Assembly (NCBI GenBank): GCA_903884005.1
Contig: CAISDA010000033.1
Location: 1 to 64,000 of the forward strand
Origin: an uncultured Ignavibacteriota bacterium
GTDB taxonomy: Bacteria > Bacteroidota > Ignavibacteria > UBA10030 > UBA8401
Reading direction: 5' to 3'
DNA length: 64,000 nt
Each line of letters begins with the position of its first letter. The stretch's first letter is position 1. Under the pieces are notes generated by a model. It had not been told where the DNA came from. It saw only the letters and a program-made list of their open reading frames with translations, and did not search any database. This document shows, one piece after another, positions 37,471 to 45,704 of this stretch. The translations under genes were made by a program, and so were the position numbers.

Positions 37471-38976
37471 TCACGGATTCAATCCGGTATGGCATGTCGT
37501 GCAGACAGATTCCTTCCACGCATCCCCTATATCCACCGGGTGCTGAAACTCCATCGGCTTATCAAGCGGATTCATCGCCATCGACGCCGGCGTGCCTTGC
37601 GCATAGATGGTGTGGCATAAATTGCAGTCCTTCGAGATCACCTTCCCGTCACTCGATTTGTGATTGCCGTCGTGGCACCGGAAGCATCCGTTAAATTCCA
37701 TGTGTCCCAAATTGCTCGGATACGCGCTCCACTTCACCTTCATCTCGGGGAAAATATTTTTCCCGTACGCTTCCCCGATCTGGACGCCGGCGGTCGAAAT
37801 GAGGGAACGATTTTTTTCATACACCTGAGGGTACGTGGTACGGTAAAACTCGTCGACGCCGTTGCGTATCCCCGCCAGCGCGCTGTCCGTTGTGCCGTAC
37901 TCTTTGGCAACCATATCCGTCGCCAGTTTTTTTATGAACGGAAGGCCGCTCGGGATCTGTCCGGCTGCCATGGCCTGATCAAGAAAAAATTGCGGAGGCA
38001 TATAATTGTGCGACGGACGGTTGTGGCAATCCATACAGTCCATCGTCCGCGTTGCGATCGAATCGAACTGTTTCTTCTCAATGGGATTCTGTACGTCCTC
38101 GAACACCGTGACCGCGCCCGTGGTCCGGTTGATGTGCCTGACCCACCCGATCGTTTGACGCTGCACGTCGGTCGCCTTGTATTCGATCGCGACATCCGGA
38201 TTGATGTGCCAATGGATGCCTTCCTTCAGTCCGGACGCGCTGTGCGACGGTCCGATCTTCACAGCCATGTTCACCTGCCACGGCGTATTCTGTTCGTCCG
38301 CCAGGAAATATTTTTTCACGACCAGTTTTTGCCCGTAGAACTTGGTCGGCCAATGGCAGCGCTCGCATGTTTCGCGCGCGGGACGCAGGTTTTGAACGGG
38401 AGTCGGGATCGGGGTCGGAAACTTATGGAACGTGACAGAATACACCTGGTAGAGGCCTGACAATTTCGAGCGCATGTACCAATCGGCTCCCTCGCCCACA
38501 TGGCATTCAACGCAGCGAACCTTCGCATGCGACGAGTGCTGGTAGGCGGTATATTCGGGCCGCATCACCGAATGGCAGATCGTTCCGCAAAATTCCACGG
38601 ACTCCGTGAAGTTGAACGCTTCGTAACTGCCGATCGCCGAAAGAAGCAGAAAGATCGTTGTGCCGGTGGAGAAAATAATGAACGCGTTTCTGTGCGTCTC
38701 TTTGTTCAAATCGACCACCGGCCAATCGAGTTCATCGTGCGGGGTCTTCCTGTCGCGCCGCGTCTTGAGAAACATGCCGATCGGGATGAGCACCAATCCG
38801 GCAACGAGAAAGGCGGGAAGTACAATATAGATGATCAACCCGAGATAGGAACTGCCCTGATGAATGAAGACCGACGCGACGAACAAAAAGATGATCATAA
38901 AGAGCGTGATCACCGCCAGCGTTGCGCCAACAACGGTCGTCCAGTTATATACCGAAATCGGTAGTTTACGTTTCAT
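37471..38976 (-). CDS. Seven-haem NapC/NirT-type membrane cytochrome c (ImcH-like)
   Basis: 501 residues. Three membrane segments near the N-terminus (about 12-38, 45-70, 98-118) are followed by a periplasmic domain with seven haem-binding sites: an unusual CX3CH (CGTICH, 130-135, with the NapC-type 'HSVMRPEY' after it) and six CXXCH (CVECH, CERCH, CMDCH, CFRCH, CNLCH, CTTCH). NapC/NrfH-type proteins oxidise membrane quinol and pass electrons to periplasmic carriers. The three-segment, seven-haem layout is that of ImcH of Geobacter, a quinol oxidase for extracellular electron transfer. No nitrite or nitrate reductase partner is adjacent. Single-gene unit with its own promoter and terminator. 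The ImcH link rests on architecture, not on alignment. Confidence 0.9.
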   Translation of the reverse strand: MKRKLPISVYNWTTVVGATLAVITLFMIIFLFVASVFIHQGSSYLGLIIYIVLPAFLVAGLVLIPIGMFLKTRRDRKTPHDELDWPVVDLNKETHRNAFIIFSTGTTIFLLLSAIGSYEAFNFTESVEFCGTICHSVMRPEYTAYQHSSHAKVRCVECHVGEGADWYMRSKLSGLYQVYSVTFHKFPTPIPTPVQNLRPARETCERCHWPTKFYGQKLVVKKYFLADEQNTPWQVNMAVKIGPSHSASGLKEGIHWHINPDVAIEYKATDVQRQTIGWVRHINRTTGAVTVFEDVQNPIEKKQFDSIATRTMDCMDCHNRPSHNYMPPQFFLDQAMAAGQIPSGLPFIKKLATDMVAKEYGTTDSALAGIRNGVDEFYRTTYPQVYEKNRSLISTAGVQIGEAYGKNIFPEMKVKWSAYPSNLGHMEFNGCFRCHDGNHKSSDGKVISKDCNLCHTIYAQGTPASMAMNPLDKPMEFQHPVDIGDAWKESVCTTCHTGLNP

Positions 38977-39091
38977 GCTTCAACCTCGAATGAATAGGTG
39001 TTCTATATTTTTGTGAATTCCCGTTTTAGGCTGGGATGCGAAAAAAAGGAGAACCTGCTTGCGAACAGGGTGATGGATCGATGACTGACAA

Positions 39092-39104
39092 TTATCGACG
39101 ATAA
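39092..39104 (-). promoter_or_regulatory. Palindromic operator-like site before the cytochrome
   Basis: Perfect inverted repeat TTATCG-A-CGATAA, placed immediately downstream of the cytochrome -10 element. The half-site TTATCG and its position match the operator-like boxes of the pectin promoters. Whether the same LacI protein binds here is open. Confidence 0.5.
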
Positions 39105-39132
39105 GAATACCATTCCTGCCGCTCAATGTCAA
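39104..39132 (-). promoter_or_regulatory. Promoter of the seven-haem cytochrome
   Basis: On the minus strand TTGACA (39127-39132), a 17-bp spacer and TATTCT (39104-39109). The transcript would carry a leader of roughly 120 nt before the ATG at 38976. The rest of the gap up to 39248 shows nothing certain. Confidence 0.68.
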
Positions 39133-39248
39133 GGGCGCGCCTGTAAAAAAAAGCGCCTGTAAAAAAAGTGTGCGCATCGCTCCTTGACAATACCGGCATA
39201 CTTTCGCACTTTGAAGGGCAATTTCCCCACAACCATACCGGAGCGGCC

Positions 39249-40940
39249 ATGAAAATATTTTTACACCTCTACATCATCGGTGTTTCCTTCATTATCTTTA
39301 CCTCCGGCTGCGCCGGTTCGAAGCCCGCTGCCGTGAATGCTGCGGATACTGCGAAAACTGTAACTGCGGTGAAGGCTGTGACGGCTGCAGATACTGTGAA
39401 TGCGATAAAGGCTGTGAAGACGGCGAGTGCCCAGACTGCTGCGAGCGCCGCAACTGCTGCTCGTGCCGCGAGTGCCACGGATACCGTAGCGCCCCGGGCG
39501 GATCGCGAATTCCGCGCAGCCTGGGTTGCCACAGTCGACAATATCGATTGGCCCAGTAAGCCCGGCCTTTCGACGAAAAACCAGCAAACGGAAGTCCTCG
39601 CCATTCTCGACACGGCTGCCCGGCTTCATTTGAATGCCATCATCCTGCAGGTTCGTCCACATTGCGACGCGTTGTATCCCAGTACGCTTGAACCCTGGTC
39701 ATACTACCTGACCGGCACGCAGGGAAAGGCGCCCGCCCCATACTACGATCCGCTCGCGTTCTGGATCGAAGAGGCGCACAACCGCGGACTTGAACTGCAT
39801 GTCTGGTTCAATCCGTACCGCGCCCATATGCCGAAAGGAGGAGAGATCACCGCAACATCCATCGTCCGCACACGTCCCTCTCTGGTAAAGAAGCTGCCGG
39901 ACGGCATGTACTGGCTCGATCCCGGCTTGCAGGAGACGCAGGATCACTCATTCAATGTCGTGATGGATGTTGTCAACCGCTACGATGTGGACGGCGTGCA
40001 CTTCGACGATTATTTTTATCCGTACGGCGACGGCAGCTTCCCCGACGACGACAGCTGGGGTGCATACACGCGCCAAGGCGGCACGCTCGAGCGGAACGAT
40101 TGGCGGCGGGCTAATGTGAACACGTTTGTGGAGCGCATCTACAAAGGGATCAAGGCGAGAAAACCGTGTGTAGCATTCGGCATCAGTCCGTTCGGCATCT
40201 GGCGGCCGTCCTACCCGGCGTCGATCGCAGGGTTCGATCAATACAACGGCCTCTTTGCCGATGCCCGGCTCTGGTTGAACAAGGGCTGGATCGATTATTG
40301 GTCCCCTCAATTATATTGGCCCGTCAACCAGATACCGCAAAGTTTTCCCGTGCTTCTGGGCTGGTGGTCGCGCGAGAACACGCAGGGGCGGAATTTATGG
40401 CCGGGTATGATCATCGCAAAAGCGGCGAACGAAAAGGGAGCGGATGAGATCGTCAATCAAATCATGATCGAGCGGGGATTTGTTCCCGATGCACCCGGCC
40501 ACATCCACTTCAGCATGAAAACATTCCTGAAGGACAGCAGCGCGCTCAACGCGGCACTCATTAACGGTCCGTATAAACGTCAGGCGATCGTGCCGCCCTT
40601 CCCGTGGCTCGATCATGAACCTCCCCAGCCGCCGGTGATCCGCACACACATCGCCGACGACGCCCTGCGCATCTCATGGTCGCACCCGAATGCGCCCGAT
40701 GTGTTCCGCTGGGTCGTGTATTACCAATACAAGGATTCGTGGTCGTATTCGATCCTGAACAGGAATGACAGCTCGCTTGCCATTCCCCTCTCGCACACGG
40801 TGAAGGAACCGCAGCGGGGACGGGGCGCACAGAAAGCAAAGGAAACGATCGAGCGCCTCACGCGCGCCGCGGTCACGGCAGTGGACCGGATGGGAAATGA
40901 AAGCGCGCCGGCACAAACAGTCCCCGGCGCGCTGCAATGA
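39249..40940 (+). CDS. GHL10-type glycoside hydrolase-like lipoprotein
   Basis: 563 residues from the ATG at 39249 (GGAG site 6 nt upstream; the upstream in-frame codons lack protein character). The N-terminus has a lipoprotein signal ending in 'FTSGC', so an envelope lipoprotein is likely. Residues about 25-80 are an Ala/Thr/Val/Lys-rich low-complexity linker encoded by degenerate DNA repeats. Then comes the GHL10 (DUF187) TIM barrel: 'EFRAAWVATVDNIDWPSKPG', 'LNAIILQVRPHCDALYPS', 'LELHVWFNPYRAH', 'DVDGVHFDDYFYPYG' (acidic active-site candidates) and 'IDYWSPQLYWPV'. A short FN3-like domain ends the protein. Substrate unknown; cell-envelope or exported glycan processing is the family guess. 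Not in an operon. Confidence 0.92.
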   Translation: MKIFLHLYIIGVSFIIFTSGCAGSKPAAVNAADTAKTVTAVKAVTAADTVNAIKAVKTASAQTAASAATAARAASATDTVAPRADREFRAAWVATVDNIDWPSKPGLSTKNQQTEVLAILDTAARLHLNAIILQVRPHCDALYPSTLEPWSYYLTGTQGKAPAPYYDPLAFWIEEAHNRGLELHVWFNPYRAHMPKGGEITATSIVRTRPSLVKKLPDGMYWLDPGLQETQDHSFNVVMDVVNRYDVDGVHFDDYFYPYGDGSFPDDDSWGAYTRQGGTLERNDWRRANVNTFVERIYKGIKARKPCVAFGISPFGIWRPSYPASIAGFDQYNGLFADARLWLNKGWIDYWSPQLYWPVNQIPQSFPVLLGWWSRENTQGRNLWPGMIIAKAANEKGADEIVNQIMIERGFVPDAPGHIHFSMKTFLKDSSALNAALINGPYKRQAIVPPFPWLDHEPPQPPVIRTHIADDALRISWSHPNAPDVFRWVVYYQYKDSWSYSILNRNDSSLAIPLSHTVKEPQRGRGAQKAKETIERLTRAAVTAVDRMGNESAPAQTVPGALQ

Positions 40941-41018
40941 CTTCCGCGATCGGCGGGCATTACGCGAAGTACACAGGTAACGCCCCTGTAACTCGTGGAT
41001 ACTTGTAGCGTGCATGAA

Positions 41019-41115
41019 CCGGCGTTCACCACGCCGGATGAAAATTGCGATTTTACGCTAATTTGGGCACGTGTAATTCTATTTTCATAACTGGGCGAGC
41101 TGACAGCTCGCCCAG
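41019..41115. terminator. Two hairpins between convergent genes
   Basis: CCGGCGT-TCACC-ACGCCGG (41019-41037, 7-bp stem) and CTGGGCGAGCT-GAC-AGCTCGCCCAG (41091-41115, perfect 11-bp stem). They lie between the plus-strand GHL10 gene and the minus-strand metB gene, so they probably stop both transcripts. Neither has a strong T-run, so they may instead be relatives of the genome's small palindromic repeats. Confidence 0.5.
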
Positions 41116-41154
41116 CGAACCAACAACAGCGAGCGCTCAAAAAGCCTATATCCG

Positions 41155-42306
41155 TTATTGTGTCGCCGCGCTGCGTAGCGCCGCATCAAGATCGGCGATG
41201 AGATCGTCGGCGTCTTCAATGCCGACCGACAGACGTATGACACGGTCGTTCAGTCCCACCTTCTCGCGCAGCGCCGGATCCATCGAGGCATGGCTCATGG
41301 ATGCGGGATGTTCGATGAGCGATTCGATGCCGCCGAGCGATTCAGCCAGCGCGAAGAGCGTCGTGGACCGGAGCACGGTATTGACCGCCTCGCGCCCGCC
41401 CTTGAGTTCGAACGAGACCATGCCGCCGAATCCCTTCTGCTGCTTCAGCGCCAGCGCATGGTCGGGATGCGCCGCGAGTCCGGGATAAAACACCCGCGCA
41501 ACGAGCGGATGCACCGCGAGATACTCGGCGACCTTTCGTGCGTTGTGCTCATGCTCTTTCATGCGGGGAATGAGCGTTTTAATGCCGCGCAGCGTGAGCC
41601 AGCAATCGAACGGCGCCGCCGTGATTCCCAGCGCGTTCGACAAATATTTGACCTTTTCCGCAAGCTCCGGCGTCCGCGACACGACCGCCCCCCCGACCAC
41701 ATCGCTGTGCCCGTTGAGGTATTTTGTCGTCGAATGCACGATCAGGTCCGCGCCGAAATCGAACGGCCGCTGGTTCACCGGCGAGAGAAATGTATTGTCG
41801 ACAATGGACAGCGCCCCGTGTTCATGGGCAATATCCGAAAGCGCCTGTATGTCCACCACGTTCAGAAGCGGATTGCTCGGCGTCTCGATCCATAATGCCC
41901 GGGTCGCAGGCGTCACACACGCGCGCACGGCGGCAAGGTCGCGCATATTTACATGCGACACGCGGAGCCCGAAATGCTCCGCATACGTGCGAAGCAGCCG
42001 CTCGGTTCCGCCGTAGCAGTCGTCCGTGCAGACGATATGGTCCCCCGTTTTGAACAGCGTCAGCGTCGTCGTCACGGCGCCCATCCCCGTCGCAACAACC
42101 GATGCATCGGCGCCTCCCTCGAGCGCGGCGATGCTTTCTTCGAGCGCGCGGCGCGTCGGATTGCCCGAGCGCGTATAATCGTACCCCTTCGTCGTGCCGA
42201 TATCTTCGAAGCGGAATGTGGACGTCTGATAAATGGGCGTGATGACGCTGTTGTATGCCGAATCCTTGTTGACACCGGTGTGGACCGCGATCGTGGATAA
42301 CTTCAT
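41155..42306 (-). CDS. metB: Cystathionine gamma-synthase/lyase family enzyme
   Basis: 383 residues from the ATG at 42306; the frame is open upstream into the terminator and was not used. PLP-dependent Cys/Met metabolism enzyme. Features: 'YDYTRSGNPTRRALEE', 'ATGMGAVTTTLTLFKTGDHI', 'DNTFLSPVNQRPFDFGADLI' and 'HSTTKYLNGHSDVVGG', with the PLP-binding lysine. The sequence fits cystathionine gamma-synthase (MetB), but lyase or homocysteine-forming variants cannot be excluded. It is cut off from the sugar genes upstream by a strong terminator ending 31 nt before its ATG. Confidence 0.9.
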   Translation of the reverse strand: MKLSTIAVHTGVNKDSAYNSVITPIYQTSTFRFEDIGTTKGYDYTRSGNPTRRALEESIAALEGGADASVVATGMGAVTTTLTLFKTGDHIVCTDDCYGGTERLLRTYAEHFGLRVSHVNMRDLAAVRACVTPATRALWIETPSNPLLNVVDIQALSDIAHEHGALSIVDNTFLSPVNQRPFDFGADLIVHSTTKYLNGHSDVVGGAVVSRTPELAEKVKYLSNALGITAAPFDCWLTLRGIKTLIPRMKEHEHNARKVAEYLAVHPLVARVFYPGLAAHPDHALALKQQKGFGGMVSFELKGGREAVNTVLRSTTLFALAESLGGIESLIEHPASMSHASMDPALREKVGLNDRVIRLSVGIEDADDLIADLDAALRSAATQ

Positions 42307-42337
42307 ATGCTTCTCTTTTCTCTTCACAACAAAATTT

Positions 42338-42373
42338 AAAAAAGCCGGATGCACAAACATTCATGCATCCGGC
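42338..42373 (-). terminator. Rho-independent terminator between fba and metB
   Basis: Perfect 10-bp stem (GCCGGATGCA with TGCATCCGGC, 10-nt loop), followed on the minus strand by six T residues. It lies 24 nt after the aldolase stop. It leaves only 31 nt before the metB start, too short for a separate promoter, so it may act as an attenuator for metB. Confidence 0.88.
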
Positions 42374-42397
42374 CGCTTAGAGCTGTTCGCTTCGTGC

Positions 42398-43399
42398 TTA
42401 CGCCTTGCCGGCGCTGCCAAGCACGTTCACGATCTTGTACTTGTACAATTCCTTCAACTGATCGCGCGCCGGGCCGAGGTACTTGCGCGGATCGAATTCC
42501 GCCGGACTGTCCATGAGCACTTTGCGGATCGCCGCGGTCATCGCAAGGCGTCCGTCCGAATCGATGTTGATCTTGCACACGGCCGATGCCGCAGCCCGCC
42601 TGAGTTGTTCTTCGGGAATGCCCACGGCGTCGTTCAATTTGCCGCCGTTGCTATTGATGAGCTTCACGAGTTCCGGCGGCACGCTCGACGCGCCGTGGAG
42701 CACGATCGGGAACCCGGGAATCCTGCGTTCGCATTCTTCGAGTATATCGAACCGCAGCGGAGGCGGAATGAGCACGCCGTCAGCATTGCGCGTGCACTGG
42801 TCCGGTGTGAACTTGTTCGCGCCATGCGACGTGCCGATAGAGATGGCCAGCGAATCCACTCCGGTTTTTTTCACAAAATCTTCGACTTCTTCCGGTTTCG
42901 TGTAATGACTCACCGCACTCGATACATCATCTTCGATGCCGGCCAGCACTCCGAGCTCGCCTTCCACCGTCACGCCATGCGCATGCGCGTACTCGACGAC
43001 CTGCTTGGTGAGCTCGACGTTCTTGTCGTACGGATGATGCGAACCGTCGATCATGACGGACGAGAATCCGCTCTCGACGCACGATGTGCAGAGTTCCAAC
43101 GTATCGCCGTGATCGAGATGGAGCACAATGGGTACTTCGAATCCAAGGTCTTTCGCATACTCAACCGCGCCCTTCGCCAAATGTTTCAAGAGCGTCTGGT
43201 TCGCATACTTGCGCGCACCGCTCGAAACCTGAAGGATCACCGGCGATTTTGTCTCGACGCACGCGCCGATGATCGCCTGCAATTGTTCCAGGTTGTTGAA
43301 GTTAAACGCAGGGATCGCATAACCGCCTTTCACAGCCTTCTGGAAAAGCTCCTTCGAATTCACCAATCCTAATTCTTTGTACGAAGTCATAGTATTCAT
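42398..43399 (-). CDS. fba: Fructose-bisphosphate aldolase, class II
   Basis: 333 residues. Zinc aldolase of glycolysis and gluconeogenesis (fructose 1,6-bisphosphate to dihydroxyacetone phosphate and glyceraldehyde 3-phosphate). Motifs: 'AIPAFNFNNLEQLQAI', 'LHLDHGDTLE', 'MIDGSHHPYDKNVELTK', 'VEGELGVLAG' and 'VLHGASSVPPELV', covering the zinc and phosphate sites. The ATG at 43390 is an alternative start. It lies 225 nt after galM with repeat copy B between them, and ends in a clear terminator. Confidence 0.96.
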   Translation of the reverse strand: MNTMTSYKELGLVNSKELFQKAVKGGYAIPAFNFNNLEQLQAIIGACVETKSPVILQVSSGARKYANQTLLKHLAKGAVEYAKDLGFEVPIVLHLDHGDTLELCTSCVESGFSSVMIDGSHHPYDKNVELTKQVVEYAHAHGVTVEGELGVLAGIEDDVSSAVSHYTKPEEVEDFVKKTGVDSLAISIGTSHGANKFTPDQCTRNADGVLIPPPLRFDILEECERRIPGFPIVLHGASSVPPELVKLINSNGGKLNDAVGIPEEQLRRAAASAVCKINIDSDGRLAMTAAIRKVLMDSPAEFDPRKYLGPARDQLKELYKYKIVNVLGSAGKA

Positions 43400-43551
43400 T
43401 CAAATTGTGATGGAATATTGGTCGTGCCTATACTGAAAAGATAGAAAATAGGACGTATAAACACAAGTTTTAAAGAACCATTCCGCGCAGCGGCGCGATC
43501 GACGCAAGGGATCTAATCAACAATGGCAACTCAGCTGAAACATCATTGAGG

Positions 43552-43620
43552 CACTGTAGGGCGGGATGTTATCTCACACGCACCGCGAAGCGGTGCGTGT
43601 GACAAGGGAGCGACTCGCAT
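43552..43620 (+). repeat. Dispersed hairpin repeat, copy B
   Basis: TGTAGGGCGGGATGTTATCTC followed by a long stem CACACGCACCGC-GAA-GCGGTGCGTGTG and a GGGAGCGA tail. Same order of parts as the copies at 27722-27775 and 51711-51775. It lies in the galM-fba gap just after the galM stop, where it could shape or stabilise the mRNA 3' end. Confidence 0.78.
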
Positions 43621-43624
43621 TGAA

Positions 43625-44791
43625 TTATTTTTCAGTCGAAAATGCATACACCGTTGTCGTCGCATAGGTGTGATTCGGCAGCAGCACTGTCGCCGGGAAT
43701 TTTTCCTGGTTCGGCGAATCGGGAAAATGCTGCGTCTCCAAACAGAATCCATAGTGCTGCTTATAGGGCCTGCCGGAATACCCGAGCAAGGCCCCGTCCA
43801 AAAAATTCCCTGAATAGAACTGCAGGCCCGGTTCCGTCGTTGAGACTTCCATGACGCGGCCGGTTGCGGGCTCCACTACTTTTGCCACTTTCGCTACTGT
43901 GCCTTTTTTCACCTTCAGCACAAAATTATGATCGTATCCGCCCTGGACAGCGTCGATGCGCGCGCCGATCGCCGTGGGTGTGCGAAAATCGAACGCTGTT
44001 CCCGTCACATCGTGTATTTCGCCTGTCGGCATCAGATCGTCCGTGACGGGTGTATAGTTGTCTGCCTTGATCGTGAGCAGATGACCGAGCACGTCGCCTG
44101 TGCCTTCGCCGGCCAGATTGAAATAACTGTGATGCGTCAGATTGATAACCGTTTTGGTATCGGTCGTTGCTTCGTAACTGATTGTCAACTCATTGGCGGC
44201 CGTGAGCGCGTAGACGACGGTGACATGCAGATTTCCAGGATACCCTTCTTCACCGTCTTTGCTCAGATACTGCAATTGGAGAGCCGCGCCGTGTTTGGTT
44301 GCGATGATCGCGGGCGTCCACACGACCTTGTCAAATCCGACAATGCCGCCGTGAAGATGATTCTTTCCGTTGTTTTTCGCCAGCGTGAATTTTTTGCCGT
44401 CGAGTGAAAATTCCCCGTTGGCGATCCTGTTGCCGTATCGGCCGATGAGCGCGCCAAAATACGGACACCCCTGCATATAGGCTGGATTGGTGTAGCCTTC
44501 CAGGCTGCGGAACCCGAGCACGACATTGTCAACGGCTCCGTTCTTATCAGGAACTCGCAGCGACGTGAGAATGCCGCCATAGTTCGTGATCGTCGCGGTC
44601 ATGCCGCTGCCGTTGGAGAGCGTGAATAACAATATGTCCGCGCCGCCGGCTTTGCCGAAGGCTTCTTTTGTAATTTCGGTTTTTTTCATGGCATGTGTGG
44701 TATTGGTGGAAAACGCGGTTTCGTGAAGAAGGAACAATAATCCGATGATCAGTGAGACCATCGCTGTTGACAAAGACAATGTGCGTTTCAT
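43625..44791 (-). CDS. galM: Secreted aldose 1-epimerase (mutarotase)
   Basis: 388 residues from the ATG at 44791, which gives a signal peptide (MKRTLSLSTAMVSLIIGLLF); in-frame codons further upstream look non-coding. It converts alpha- and beta-anomers of galactose and other aldoses. Family motifs: 'YGGILTSLRVPDK', 'YFGALIGRYGNRIANG', 'KNHLHGGIVGFDKVVW', 'NLTHHSYFNLAGEG' (catalytic His) and 'GLQFYSGNFLDG' (catalytic Glu lies further on). The export signal means it acts in the periplasm, as in other Bacteroidota sugar loci. Part of the minus-strand sugar series. Confidence 0.94.
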   Translation of the reverse strand: MKRTLSLSTAMVSLIIGLLFLLHETAFSTNTTHAMKKTEITKEAFGKAGGADILLFTLSNGSGMTATITNYGGILTSLRVPDKNGAVDNVVLGFRSLEGYTNPAYMQGCPYFGALIGRYGNRIANGEFSLDGKKFTLAKNNGKNHLHGGIVGFDKVVWTPAIIATKHGAALQLQYLSKDGEEGYPGNLHVTVVYALTAANELTISYEATTDTKTVINLTHHSYFNLAGEGTGDVLGHLLTIKADNYTPVTDDLMPTGEIHDVTGTAFDFRTPTAIGARIDAVQGGYDHNFVLKVKKGTVAKVAKVVEPATGRVMEVSTTEPGLQFYSGNFLDGALLGYSGRPYKQHYGFCLETQHFPDSPNQEKFPATVLLPNHTYATTTVYAFSTEK

Positions 44792-44796
44792 TTCAG

Positions 44797-44851
44797 CCGC
44801 CCGTGAGTGTGTGTGAATGTATCGCGCCGTCGCCGCCCGTGAGTGCGTGTG
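44797..44851. repeat. Short direct repeat in the galM leader
   Basis: A 20-nt segment beginning GCCGCCCGTGAGTG occurs at 44797-44816 and 44832-44851 with one mismatch, 35 nt apart, directly before the galM ATG. It may be a slippage duplication or part of the leader. Confidence 0.6.
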
Positions 44852-44941
44852 TCTGCAGCATGCATGATCGCAACAGCGCCGCAATGGTCATCACAGTCTG
44901 CCTCTGTCGTGATGCGCACAGGGAGTGCGTTGTGAATTAAT

Positions 44942-45631
44942 TTATTTCTGGCCGTAATATGCTTCAGGCCCGTGCTTCCGGAAATAATGTTTTTGAATAA
45001 AATAGTCGGGCAGTTCCTTCGCCTCAGGTCGCAGCTGCAACGTCAAGTATGCCATCTGCGCAACACGCTCCATGATCATGCCTGTTCTTACGGAATCGCG
45101 TGCATCCTTCCCCCAGCAAAATGGCGCATGCCCTGCAACAAGCACTCCGGGTATCGACATCGGATCGACCCCCGTGAACCGCTCGGCGATTATTTTTCCC
45201 GTGTTCTTTTCGTACTCGCCCGCGACCTCTTCTTCCGTCAGGAATCGCGTGACCGGTATTGCGCCGTGGAAACCGTCAGCGTGCGTCGTTCCATAGCACG
45301 GGATCTCGCAGCAGGCTTGCGCGAACACTGTCGAGTACAAACTATGCGTGTGCGTGATGCCCCCGATCCCGGGAAATGCCGCATACAGCGCACAATGCGT
45401 CGGAGTGTCTGAAGAAGGCCGCAGTGTGCCTTCGACGACGCGCCCGTCCATGTCCACAAGAACAATGTCGTTCACTGTCAGCGAGCCGTACTCGACGCCG
45501 CTCGGTTTTATCGCTACAATGCCTTCCGATCGGCTGATCCCGCTCACATTGCCCCATGTGAGCGTGACGAGTCCGTATTTCACAATATCCATGTTGGCAT
45601 GGAGCACTTCGTTTTTTAAATCTTCCAGCAT
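44942..45631 (-). CDS. araD: L-ribulose-5-phosphate 4-epimerase
   Basis: 229 residues, the usual AraD length. Class II aldolase/epimerase fold with 'GNVSGIS', 'KPSGVEYGSL', 'SSDTPTH' (Asp75) and the zinc site 'THTHS' (His94, His96) plus 'AGHAPFCWG'. It makes D-xylulose 5-phosphate from L-ribulose 5-phosphate, the last step of L-arabinose entry into the pentose phosphate pathway. AGGAG ribosome site. It follows araB by 73 nt; no L-arabinose isomerase is in the window. Confidence 0.95.
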   Translation of the reverse strand: MLEDLKNEVLHANMDIVKYGLVTLTWGNVSGISRSEGIVAIKPSGVEYGSLTVNDIVLVDMDGRVVEGTLRPSSDTPTHCALYAAFPGIGGITHTHSLYSTVFAQACCEIPCYGTTHADGFHGAIPVTRFLTEEEVAGEYEKNTGKIIAERFTGVDPMSIPGVLVAGHAPFCWGKDARDSVRTGMIMERVAQMAYLTLQLRPEAKELPDYFIQKHYFRKHGPEAYYGQK

Positions 45632-45704
45632 TGCTCACCGCTCCTAAGTTCGCCGTTTCGCGCGATGTGCGGCATCGCACACTGCGCTGTGTGTATGATG
45701 ACGC

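Noticed and set aside
39168-39248. Extended start of the GHL10 lipoprotein
   Set aside because: The lipoprotein signal and GGAG site begin at 39249; the extra 27 codons would hide the signal peptide.
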